From Nematostella vectensis (lineage: Eukaryota; Cnidaria; Anthozoa; Actiniaria; Edwardsiidae): a stretch of 64,000 nucleotides of DNA. The stretch is taken from contig NC_064038.1 of NCBI RefSeq assembly GCF_932526225.1, positions 6,688,570-6,752,569 on the forward strand. Reading direction: 5' to 3'. Below the pieces are notes generated by a model. It worked only from the letters and a program-made list of their open reading frames with translations. It did not search any database and was not told the origin of the DNA. This document shows, piece by piece, positions 10,362 through 44,000 of the stretch. Position numbers and translations under genes: made by a program. Within the stretch, counting starts at the first letter, position 1; every line of letters begins with the position of its first letter.

Positions 10362-10476
10362 TGCCAACGTCTAATGGATATGACGCCAGGGCATTATTTA
10401 TTCTGTGCCAAAGTCTAATGGATATGACGTCGGCCTCCTAAGCCTAAGGTTGCGGGTTCGAGTCCCGTCGTGGGTG
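10362..10476 (+). pseudogene. Rearranged tRNA-Arg relic
   Basis: The 5' acceptor is missing. A short segment (GTCTAATGGATATGACG plus CATTATTTATTCTGTGCCAA) is duplicated before a copy that runs from the D arm to the 3' end, as expected of a slipped or unequal exchange. Confidence 0.7.
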
Positions 10477-10685
10477 TTCTTTTTTTGTTCTCTTTTCGAT
10501 CACCGTTGATAGCAAAGCCTACCTAGCTCTACAAAATGCACTGCTTAATAATCGAACAGTCGTCCCTCGATAATCTTATTCCATTTTCAGTTCCCTATAT
10601 TCGCGTTCACTTATGAACTTTTTCATTTCTTATTCACTCTTCTTATGTTGAAAAGGACATTATTTGTTCTGTGAAAACGGTACAA

Positions 10686-10758
10686 GCCTCCGTAGTCTAA
10701 TGGATATGACGTCAGCCTCCTAAGCCGAAGGTTGCGGGTTCGAGTCCCGTCGGGGGTG
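10686..10758 (+). tRNA. tRNA-Arg(CCT), one stem mismatch
   Basis: Same as the copy at 2,475 (TCAGC stem), otherwise canonical. Confidence 0.75.
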
Positions 10759-10969
10759 TTCATTTTTGTTCCCTTTTCGAACAGCATCGATAGCAAAACC
10801 TAGCTAGTTCTACAAAATGCAATGCTTGATAATCATCGAACAGTCATCCCTCGGTAATCTTATTCCATTTTCATTTCCCAGTATTCGCTTTCACTTATGA
10901 ACTTTTTCATTTCTTACTCACTCTTCTTATGTTGAAAAGGGCATTATTTGTTCTCTGAAAACGGTACAA

Positions 10970-11042
10970 GCCTCCGTAGTCTAATGGATATGACGTCGGC
11001 CTCCTAAGCCGAAGGTTGCTGGTTCGAGTCCCGTCAGGGGTG
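10970..11042 (+). pseudogene. tRNA-Arg(CCT), T-stem and acceptor mismatch
   Basis: T stem GCTGG and acceptor CAGGGGT each carry one mismatch. Confidence 0.55.
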
Positions 11043-11253
11043 TTCTTTTTTGTTCCCTTTTCGAACAGCATTGATAGCAAAACCTAGCTAGCTCTACAAA
11101 ATGCACTGCTTGATAATCATCGAACAGTCATCCCTCGGTAATCTTATTCCATTTTCATTTCCCAGTATTTGCTTTCACTTATGAACTTTTTCTTTTTTTA
11201 CTCACTCTTCTCATGTTGAAGAGGGCATTATTTGTTCTGTGAAAACGGTACAA

Positions 11254-11326
11254 CCCTCCGTAGACTAATGGATATGACGTCGGCCTCCTAAGCCGAAGGT
11301 TGCGGGTTCTAGTCCCGTCGGGGGTG
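11254..11326 (+). pseudogene. tRNA-Arg(CCT)-like, broken boxes
   Basis: The acceptor starts CCCTCCG, the A box reads TAGACTAATGG and the T loop is TTCTAGT. Confidence 0.55.
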
Positions 11327-11529
11327 TTCTTATTTGTTCCCTTTTCGATCAGCATTAATAATCTAGCTAGCTCTACAAAATGCACTGCTTGATAATAAAA
11401 CTGTCCTCCCTCGGTAATCTGATTCCATTTTCATTTCCCTGTATTCGCTTTCACTTATGAACTTTTTCATTTCTTATTCACTCTTCTTATGTTGAAAAGG
11501 ACATTATTTGTTCTCTGAAAACGGTACAA

Positions 11530-11602
11530 GCCTCCGTAGTCTAATGGATATGACGTCAGCCTCCAAAGCCTAAGGTTGCGGGTTCGAGTCCCGTCGTGGG
11601 TG
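11530..11602 (+). pseudogene. tRNA-Arg copy with anticodon CCA
   Basis: Same as the copy at 2,193 (loop CTCCAAA, stem mismatches). Confidence 0.6.
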
Positions 11603-11811
11603 TTCTTTTTTTGTTCTCTTTTCGATCACCGTTGATAGCAAAGCCTACCTAGCTCTACAAAATGCACTGCTTAATAATCGAACAGTCGTCCCTCGATAAT
11701 CTTATTCCATTTTCAGTTCCCTATATTCGCGTTCACTTATGAACTTTTTCATTTCTTATTCACTCTTCTTATGTTGAAAAGGACATTATTTGTTCTGTGA
11801 AAACGGTACAA

Positions 11812-11884
11812 GCCTCCGTAGTCTAATGGATATGACGTCAGCCTCCTAAGCCGAAGGTTGCGGGTTCGAGTCCCGTCGGGGGTG
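11812..11884 (+). tRNA. tRNA-Arg(CCT), one stem mismatch
   Basis: Same as the copies at 2,475 and 10,686. Confidence 0.75.
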
Positions 11885-12095
11885 TTCATTTTTGTTCCCT
11901 TTTCGAACAGCATCGATAGCAAAACCTAGCTAGTTCTACAAAATGCAATGCTTGATAATCATCGAACAGTCATCCCTCGGTAATCTTATTCCATTTTCAT
12001 TTCCCAGTATTCGCTTTCACTTATGAACTTTTTCATTTCTTACTTACTCTTCTTATGTTGAAAAGGGCATTATTTGTTCTCTGAAAACGGTACAA

Positions 12096-12168
12096 GCCTC
12101 CGTAGTCTAATGGATATGACGTCGGCCTCCTAAGCCGAAGGTTGCGGGTTCGAGTCCCGTCAGGGGTG
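12096..12168 (+). tRNA. tRNA-Arg(CCT), one acceptor mismatch
   Basis: Same as the copy at 2,759 (CAGGGGT). Confidence 0.75.
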
Positions 12169-12379
12169 TTCTTTTTTGTTCCCTTTTCGAACAGCATTGA
12201 TAGCAAAACCTAGCTAGCTCTACAAAATGCACTGCTTGATAATCATCGAACAGTCATCCCTCGGTAATCTTATTCCATTTTCATTTCCCAGTATTTGCTT
12301 TCACTTATGAACTTTTTCTTTTTTTACTCACTCTTCTCATGTTGAAGAGGGCATTATTTGTTCTGTGAAAACGGTACAA

Positions 12380-12451
12380 CCCTCCGTAGACTAATGATAT
12401 GACGTCGGCCTCCTAAGCCGAAGGTTGCGGGTTCGAGTCCCGTCGGGGTTG
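12380..12451 (+). pseudogene. tRNA-Arg(CCT)-like, D-loop deletion
   Basis: Starts CCCTCCG, lacks one G of the D-loop GG pair and ends CGGGGTT. A diverged duplicate of the copy at 11,254. Confidence 0.65.
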
Positions 12452-12654
12452 TTCTTATTTGTTCCCTTTTCGATCAGCATTAATAATCTAGCTAGCTTTA
12501 CAAAATGCACTGCTTGATAATAAAACTGTCCTCCCTCGGTAATCTGATTCCATTTTCATTTCCCTGTATTCGCTTTCACTTATGAACTTTTTCATTTCTT
12601 ACTCACTCTTCTTATGTTGATAAGGACATTATTTGTTCTCTGAAAACGGTACAA

Positions 12655-12727
12655 GCCTCCGTAGTCTAATGGATATGACGTCGGCCTCCTAAGCCGAAGG
12701 TTGCGTGTTCGAGTCCCGTCGGGGGTG
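12655..12727 (+). tRNA. tRNA-Arg(CCT), one T-stem mismatch
   Basis: Canonical except for T stem GCGTG. Confidence 0.7.
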
Positions 12728-12943
12728 TTCTTTTTTGTTCCCTTTTCGAACAGCATTGATAGCAAAACCTTGCTAGCTTTACAAAATGCACCGCTTGATA
12801 ATCGAACTATCATTCCTCCGTAATATGATTCCATTTTCATTTCCCTGATTTCTCTTTCTCTTATGAAGTTTTTTTTTTTTTCATTTCTTACTTACTCTTC
12901 TCCTGTTGAAGAGGGCATTATTTATTCTGTGAAAACGGTACAA

Positions 12944-13016
12944 GCCTCCGTAGTTTAATGGATATGACGTCGGCCTCCTAAGCCGAAGGTTGCGGGTTCG
13001 AGTCCCGTCGGGGGTG
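12944..13016 (+). tRNA. tRNA-Arg(CCT), last copy
   Basis: Canonical except for one D-stem change to GTTT, which keeps a T-G wobble. Followed by a T8 run. Last recognisable gene of the array. Confidence 0.85.
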
Positions 13017-13030
13017 TTCTTTTTTTTGTT

Positions 13031-13302
13031 CCCTATTCGATCAGCATCGATTGCAAATTACTTGATAAAAGAACAATTGCCCTACCGTTATCATATTTTC
13101 TTATAAATAAATAATATTTAGGATATTTTTGCATGAGATAAAGCCTCACATTCTGTTGAAAGAATTTTAAAGTAGTTTGGCGTGTTCGAGTCCTATTTTT
13201 CATACTATTGGTTTTGCTTATTTTAAAGTCCTCTTTTCTATCAATTCATTGATCCGTTAAACCATTGATTCTCTGAAAAAGTATGAAGCAACTGAGGCGA
13301 CG
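13031..13302. other. Decayed array edge, no gene seen
   Basis: AT-rich transition between the tRNA array and the receptor gene. A relic reading GTGTTCGAGTCCT near 13,180 resembles a T arm, suggesting the array once extended further. Confidence 0.5.
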
Positions 13303-37065
<23,763 letters not shown>

Positions 37066-37473
37066 TTATTATTACCATTGTCATCATATTCAAAATCATC
37101 ATATCTTGATCAAGTTATCTACCATAAATTTCACGCAGTCATGTAGCAGCCCGCTTGTAAGGCCTAACAGGATTGGCTGGATTACCTCATTGTTCTATTG
37201 TATTCGCGTTCTATTGTTTTGTTTCACATTGTTTTGTCTGTGGTGTATCAATCCAATCAGGCGAAATCTTCTGAGACCCATTTCACGATCATCATCATCA
37301 TAACCATGTTGAGAGGCGTTTTTGTTTTAAGCTCCCTGATAATAGGCGGACGTGACTGCTGTGGCGACAGGAGCAAAAAATGGCAAAGTTCAAATTGTAA
37401 TATTGTGTTAGCTTATATTTGTTTGATTTTTTTGCCTAGGGATTCATTGCGCAAGATAAAAAAATCGCCCAAT

Positions 37474-37479
37474 TTTATT
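37474..37479 (-). promoter_or_regulatory. Poly(A) signal of EGF-fibrinogen gene
   Basis: AATAAA on the reverse strand, 185 bp beyond the stop codon of the fibrinogen-domain gene. Confidence 0.55.
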
Positions 37480-37663
37480 TAGGAATTTTTTTTTCATGAT
37501 TTATGGAAACTTTGCTCGATCTTATCTCATGAACGGATCATCTACCAAAAAGTACGAAGGCTTATTTTGTTTTATATTACACAAGGAACCTCAAGCAAAT
37601 GTAAGGTAATACAACCTTCCAATTTGAACTTTGTCTTTTTTGCTCCTTTCTACTGTGGTTCTA

Positions 37664-37905
37664 TCAAGGGGTAAAACCCTTCGGTCGAATCTTCATTTCA
37701 GTGCGCTTCAAAGAGTAATAATAACCTTTCCATGCTAACCATATGACCCCCTCTCCAATTGGACAACTTCCGTTATAATAAAACCCATTAAGGTTTGATT
37801 GGTGGCAGTACAAATACCACCAGGCCCCTTTGTATCTCACAGCACAAGACGAGGGGAAAGAGTCGTTATCTTGGTCTTTTGTTGAGAATGGAGAACTGTC
37901 ATGGC
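37664..37905 (-). CDS. Fibrinogen domain, last exon
   Basis: Reads [14 protein letters not shown] (calcium-site DxDND), [26 protein letters not shown], then [17 protein letters not shown] and TGA. This is the full C-terminal end of a fibrinogen domain. It is about eight residues shorter than usual before STKD. Confidence 0.93.
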
Positions 37906-40355
37906 CTGCAAGAGAGTTTCCAGCTGTACCTGTGAGGGATACAAATTATTTTCAAATACTATACGTTTCGAATCATGCAGATTAAAGAGCTCGAATAATG
38001 GCGATGGCGATGGGATGGCGGTGGTGGATGGTGGATGGTGGATGGCGGTGGTGGATGGTGATGGCGATGGCGATGGCGATGGCGATGGCGATGGCGATGG
38101 CGATGGCGATGGCGATGGCGATGGCGATGGCGATGGCGATGGCGATGGCGATGGCGATGGCGATGGCGATGGCGATGGCGATGGCGATGGCGATGGCGAT
38201 GGCGATGGCGATGGCGATGGCGATGGCGATAAACATGAAAATGATGATGATGATGGAGGTTGTGGTGCTGATGATGCTGATTTTGATTACGAAGAAAAGG
38301 GGAAGCAGAAAGGTAATGATGTGAATAGAGCTAGATAGATTCGCTAGAATACAGCATGGAGGTGGTGATGGCGATGGCGATGGCGATGGCGATGGCGATG
38401 GCGATGGCGATGGCGATGGCGATGGCGATGATGAAGGTTGTGGTGCTGATGATGCTGATTTTGATTACGACGAAGAGGGGAAGCAGAAAGGTAATGATGT
38501 GAATAGAGCTAGATAGATTCGCTAGAATACAGCATCTACTTACCACTGTAACCACCCACATTCTAGTCTATATTTGTCGGTCTCCGCCGCGACTGTAAAG
38601 TGACCGTACTGAGCATGCGCCGTCTCACCCACTTCAGCTTCCATGTCCACTCTAAGCTCGAAAGCGATCGCATTGGTCAGTCTGTGGATTCGGTCGAGGC
38701 CCAGCCAAAACTCTCCCTCTAGGCCACCAAACCCGTGTTTGTACTCGGTCCAGTTTCGATAGAAGTCAACTGAGCCATCTTGGCGTCTCTGGAACACAGT
38801 CCAGCCACCGCCAAGGGTGTCTTGGTCACAAAAGATCTAGATAAAAATGGCTAAGTGGTTTAGTTATAATACCATCCAAAAAGAGCTACCGCTTGTACTC
38901 GAACTATATTGTTTTTCGTCTGTTTTGATGGCTCGCGTTTAACTATATTCATTTGCATAATTCCTTATTCATCACTTATCATTGATAGAGTGGCTTTCAC
39001 GAACTCGCGGCAAACCCTTTCGTTCATTTCGCACTAATACACTCTCTTTGTCGTTGCTGTCTTTTGTTTTGACTTGGCTACTACACTTTGGCTGTTTCAA
39101 TTTGTTTCACGTGTTTATGAGGGCCACTCTATCAAATTAAATAGATACAATACTTAGAGCCGCATTGTCTTCAGTTTACTTCCGGTCGATTACGTAACAA
39201 TCTCCAATTATTTTTAGCGGAAAACGCGAAAAATATATTTCAAAATTGTGGAAATAAATGTGTATATTGGAAGTTTCTTTGAGGATGTGACTTATAACTT
39301 AGAGCGGATGGCCTGTTGAATAGCGCGGATTCCAATGGATTCTTTTGTAACTTAACGTTTGAGGCTTCCGACGGCCCTCCGGAAGTAAACTGGTGACAAT
39401 GCGGCCTTAATGTATCCTTGTTCGCACCACTTACCTGGAATGCTTCCCGACCGTCCGGATCAATTGTGTACACGCCGCTGGTGTTCCCACCATTTGAGGG
39501 AATCGTTGCGCAGCTCATGGCTAAAGAGATGAGAAAGTAAAATGAGAAAATTGAACATTCTCTTTCTCGCAACTCAATATTTATAGCATTCACAGCTAAA
39601 AGGTAAAACCATAATAACCAAAATTAATCTTGAATCAGGTAATGAACTCTGGGTTTACTTGTCTATATTGCGTAAAGTTGATATTACCTATGTTTTCTTC
39701 TTTCGATTTTTGCAAGGGTGTGAAATCAAAATTGGAGCTATTTGGCAATTACTGCTATCAATTTTAGCATTATTCTTTGCTTGAAACATATTTCTGTTTT
39801 TTGATTAGCTTAGCAAATAAAATAACGTTGCACATTTTCAAGAATATAAGGTATACCGCTTTCACAGCCTCTTCCGGCAAATCCAAAACCACAAGCGCAT
39901 GTGAAGTTTTGGCCATCTTGCATGTCACTGCAGATTCCTCCATTTTTACACGGACTCGAGTCACACGGCATCACTGAAGACGAATTGGAAATAAGTTAAA
40001 AAGAATCAGACCGTTTTCAAATCTGCCAACGGCTCATTACTATTCGAATTATCGAAAAAATGTCATAAAAGTACAAGAATCCGAAGTACAATACCAAAAT
40101 CCCGAGCGCACGCAACGCACTACGCAATAAGAATACACCCGCGAAAAATTACACACTAATGCAAAAGTCTTAGTTCGTCACTGCGCCGTTTGCGACGGAC
40201 CTGTAGTTTTCCACTGAAAAAAAAACTACGAAAACGAAAACTAGATTCAAACCGCATGTTGATGATCCGACTGGACAGATACACGTGTAGCTGCCTTCCC
40301 CAAAGTCCGCTTTGCACATTCTGTCCACAGAACAGGCTCCAGAAATACAGTTATT
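37664..40355 (-). CDS. EGF-fibrinogen C-domain protein, 3' part, frameshifted
   Basis: Five exons on the reverse strand: 40253-40355 (EGF 1), 39857-39973 (EGF 2), 39435-39520, 38544-38836 and 37664-37905 (fibrinogen domain, stop TGA). About 279 residues if the extra base in the 38544-38836 exon is ignored. Such secreted proteins (ficolin, tenascin, FREP types) bind glycans or matrix. The 5' end with signal peptide was not found near; the first exon seen begins in phase 0. Converges with the receptor gene, stops 599 bp apart. Confidence 0.85.
38000..38231. repeat. GATGGC hexanucleotide microsatellite
   Basis: About 30 copies of GATGGC from 38,057 to 38,231, after GGTGGATG-rich start, in the last intron of the fibrinogen-domain gene. 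Frames through it (Asp-Gly or Met-Ala) are artefacts. Confidence 0.95.
38232..38541. repeat. Tandem duplication around the microsatellite
   Basis: A ~110-bp flank (GGTTGTGGTGCTGATGATGC to CGCTAGAATACAGCAT) occurs at 38,257-38,357 and again at 38,434-38,535, with a shorter GATGGC run (38,368-38,430) between them. Confidence 0.85.
38544..38836 (-). CDS. Fibrinogen domain, central exon with frameshift
   Basis: Reads [20 protein letters not shown], then [26 protein letters not shown] and KYRLE. The expected VGGYSG follows only after skipping one T (TAGAATGTGGGTGG). That corrected frame ends in phase 1 at GTAAGT and matches the next exon exactly; the uncorrected frame does not. Confidence 0.9.
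39154..39410. mobile_element. TTAA-flanked MITE, copy 3
   Basis: 257 bp, same family as 26,628 and 29,330. Left flank reads TTAG, right flank TTAA. Lies in an intron of the fibrinogen-domain gene. Confidence 0.83.
39435..39520 (-). CDS. Fibrinogen domain, first exon
   Basis: Reads [20 protein letters not shown] followed by DGREAFQ, the conserved N-terminal GVY-I-PDG motif of fibrinogen C-domains. Ends in phase 0. Confidence 0.9.
39857..40355 (-). CDS. EGF modules of the fibrinogen-domain gene
   Basis: Exon 40253-40355 reads [18 protein letters not shown] then [10 protein letters not shown]. Exon 39857-39973 reads [15 protein letters not shown] then [12 protein letters not shown]. Each has six Cys in EGF spacing, and phases join 1-1. 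Confidence 0.9.
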
Positions 40356-40975
40356 CTGAAATCAAGCAAAACGCCATGGGAGCCGTTTTTGGCTTTTCAC
40401 TTCTCACCGCGGTGATCATGGTTACTAAAACTTCTTGATTACTGATTTCACCCGGTAAATAGGTATTTTAATAATTTTTAAATTTCTTATGAAGTACAGT
40501 CCCTCCCCCCTGAATGTGATTAGAAACGAGGTAGTAACTGAGGGACTAGTAACTAGGATCACCGGTGTTCACTTCCCTCTCTGGTTCATACTTTTTTTTT
40601 TCATCAAGTGAAAAATTCTCACTTGATGCAAAAAAGGTACGAGCCAATGTAGTACATTTAAAGGTTCCAATTATAGCAATTTGGAACAAAATGAAATTCA
40701 TTGCTAATGATACTTTCCAGAAAAATTTAAAATATGACCTTATTGTGTAGCAATTTAAATGTACTATATTTATTGGAGAAAGGTTAGTCTTTTAATTTTC
40801 AGAAGACTTATATCATCGCATAACATTCCACCATTGTCATCACATTCAACAGTCGTACCTCAGTCCCATAATAAATGCTCTCTGGTTCGTCAACAAAATC
40901 ATCCGGGTGTTGACGACGATTTCACGTGTTGATCCGACAAGTTTGTGACGCACTGTTGTAGATGATTATTGACAG

Positions 40976-41091
40976 ATGTCACTAAGAAAGTATTTGGAGT
41001 GGCAGTTGTCCTCGGTTACTCCAGTAAGGTTGACTTGAATGTGGTTTTTGAGACTTTTGCCTTGATGAATGCTTTACTAGCTAAAATGCAG
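40976..41091 (+). CDS. Pseudokinase exon, candidate beta1 region
   Basis: Opens after GACAG in phase 1 and ends AAAATGCAG|GTACGC in phase 0, matching the next exon. Peptide includes VFETFALMNALLAKMQ. No glycine-rich loop is visible, consistent with a pseudokinase, but support is mainly splice phase. Confidence 0.45.
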
Positions 41092-44000
41092 GTACGCAAT
41101 GGAAATTTCGATAGCTTTGCTTGGAAAAGAGAAATCACTCACCTATCGCTCTTGTCGCAATCCCTAATGAAAATTCTAGAAAGGTCAACAGAATCAGAAA
41201 AGTGACATTCATTCCTCAATTCGTTATCTTGTGATTTAATCTTGCTTGGGATTTAAGTGATTAAACACCCGATATGTACTCAACGTTGTTGTGTACTGAC
41301 TTGGGATGTAGTTACTAATTATTGGCAAACTAAAGCCAAACCATTAAAAACAGCAGCTGTTTGTCAGCTGCTGCTGGCCATAGACGACTAACCAGGTTTG
41401 AGTAATTCTAACAAATAAGCAACAGTATATGGGTGTTAATAATGACCATCAATTCACAGCCAGACAGCTGTCTGTTTATTGCTCTGTACTTTATTGAAAC
41501 TTTTAAATATAAAGCCTTTAAACGATATTTTACCCTACTCTGTCTAACATTATTTTATCATACAATATGTTTCTAATTTCTTAAGTGCTATAAGGAAAAA
41601 GAAATTAACAGTTACAGTTTAATGAGGCTTTAGATAATTCTTTTAACTGTAACGGTTACCAACTACTTATGGACTCCCAGCTCTTATGTTACAAAAACAA
41701 TGAAACTACATTCTGGTTTTTTGATAGCCAAACAATCAAAAATCCCACTAACAACCTTTTACCACGAGAAGGCCGGAAATGGACATAAGTAGCCCGTTAG
41801 TCAGTTTGTGAGAGTTCATAATATTGCAAACTTCTCTAACAACAATTCTTAGTCGAGTTAAATGAGAGATATGAGTGGTGGATCGTCTATTCTTGAGTTA
41901 GTGTCACAATAATCATAATCACCACCACTTGTAACCGCCATCACTCTCACCAACAACCATAATCATAATTAGCACAACACAATTTATCTTTTTCATCTTT
42001 AACCATGATAACCAAGAAAGAAGAATAAAGCAATCCAAAGCTTTCTAAGTAAAATCATCCCAATTTTCTATATCCCCTCTTCCTTCACCGTCTTTCTCCA
42101 CCGTCCCTTCTTCCTCTCCTTTCTCCTTTTTGAGAAATTCTGGTTCCCCCTTACGCTTACGCCCTTATGATTATATATCATCATCTTCTCCACAGACCTT
42201 TTTTGTAGCTATGGTTGAGTCACGTGACACTCTGGGGATGCATCTTATTAAAAGCTTCAGTAAGAAAGCAGAGAAGGACTGGAGACAAGAGGTGGAGGCA
42301 ATGATAGAATTACACACGTCCAGCGACCGGAAGGATCACCCTAATCTTGCTAATTACTTTTGGCATTCAGCGGGTAAGCCTAGACATCCCTAATCTTGCT
42401 AATTACTGTTGGCATTTGACGGGTAAGCCTAGATATCCCTAATCTTGCTAATTACTGTTGGCATTCGACGGGTTAGCCTAGATATCCCTAATCTTGCTAA
42501 TTACTGTTGGCATTCGACGGGTAAGCCTAGATATCCCTAATCTTGCTAATTACTGTTGGCATTCGACGGGTAAGCCTAGATATCCCTAATCTTGTTAATT
42601 ACTGTTGGCATTCGACTTGTAAGCCTAGATATCCCTAATCTTGCTAATCACTGTTGGCATTCGACGGGTAAGCCTAGATATCAATAATCTTGCTAATTAC
42701 TGTTTGCATTCAACGGGTAAGCCTAGATATCCCTAATCTTGTTAATTACTGTTGGCGTTCAACGGGTAAGCCTAGATATCCCTAATCTTGTTAATTACTG
42801 TTGGCATTCGACTTGTAAGCCTAGATATCCCTAATCTTGCTAATCACTGTTGGCATTCGACGGGTAAGCCTAGATATCCCTAATCTTGCTAATTACTGTT
42901 GGCATTCGACGGGTAAGCCTAGATATCCCTAATCTTGCTAATTACTGTTGGCATTTGACGGGTAAGCCGAGATATCCCTAATCTCGCTAATTACTGTTGG
43001 CATTCAACGGGTAAGCCTAGATACCCCTAATCTTATTTATTACTGTTGGCATTCAACGGGTAAGCTCAGATATCCCTAATCTTGTTAATTACTAGTGGCA
43101 TTCAACGGGTAAGCCAAGATATCCCTAATCTTGCTAATTACTGTTGGCATTCGACGGGTAAGCCTAGATATCCCTAATCTCGCTAATTACTGTTGGTATT
43201 CAACGGGTAAGCCTAGATATCCCTAATCTTGTTAATTACTGTTGGCATTTAACAGGTAAGCCTAGACATCCCTAATCTTGTTAATTACTGTTGGCATTCG
43301 ACTTGTAAGCCTAGATATCCCTAATCTTGTTAATTACTGTTGGCATTCGACTTGTAAGCCTAGATATCCCTAATCTTGCTAATTACTGTTGGCATTCGAC
43401 GGGTAAGCCTAGATATCCCTAATTTTGCTAATTACTGTTGGCATTTGACGGGTAAGCCTAGATGTCCCTAATCTTGCTAATTACTGTTGGCATTTGACGG
43501 GTAAGCCTAGATGTCCCTAATCTTGCTAATTACTGTTGGCATTTGACGGGTAAGCCTAGATATCCCTAATCTTGCTAATTACTGTTGGCATTCGACGGGT
43601 AAGCCTAGATATCCCTAATCTTGCTAATTACTGTTGGCGTTCAACGGGTAAGCCTAGATATCCCTAATCTTGCTAATTACTGTTGGCATTCGACGGGTAA
43701 GCCTAGATATCCCTAATCTTGCTAATTACTGTTGGCATTCGACGGGTAAGCCTAGATATCCCTAATCTTGTTAATTACTGTTGGCATTCGACTTGTAAGC
43801 CTAGATATCCCTAATCTTGCTAATCACTGTTGGCATTCGACGGGTAAGCCTAGATATCCCTAATCTTGCTAATTACTGTTTGCATTCAACGGGTAAGCCT
43901 AGATATCCCTAATCTTGTTAATTACTGTTGGCGTTCAACGGGTAAGCCTAGATATCCCTAATCTTGTTAATTACTGTTGGCATTCGACTTGTAAGCCTAG

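Larger units (their letters stand above)
1..13030 (+). repeat. Tandem array of ~284-bp tRNA-Arg units
   Basis: About 46 head-to-tail units, each with one 73-nt tRNA-Arg(CCT) gene or relic followed by a T-rich tract and a ~210-bp spacer. Spacers share landmarks such as TCTACAAAATGCACTGCTTG and CATTATTTGTTCTGTGAAAA. tRNA start-to-start spacing is 276-289 bp almost throughout; one interval is 236 bp. The array is cut by the left window edge and ends near 13,030, where the spacer sequence decays. Six genes are identical to each other and form a clean cloverleaf; many others carry stem mismatches. Anti-sense reading frames in the array are by-products of the tRNA sequence. Confidence 0.95.

Noticed and set aside
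4018-12840. Repeated reverse-strand frames containing TRTRNLRLRRLTSYPLDYGG-like peptides
   Set aside because: They are anti-sense translations of the tRNA-Arg units, a well-known annotation artefact, with no independent coding signal.
37901-38338. Asp-Gly and Met-Ala repeat proteins
   Set aside because: Translations of the GATGGC microsatellite, which is intronic in the fibrinogen gene.
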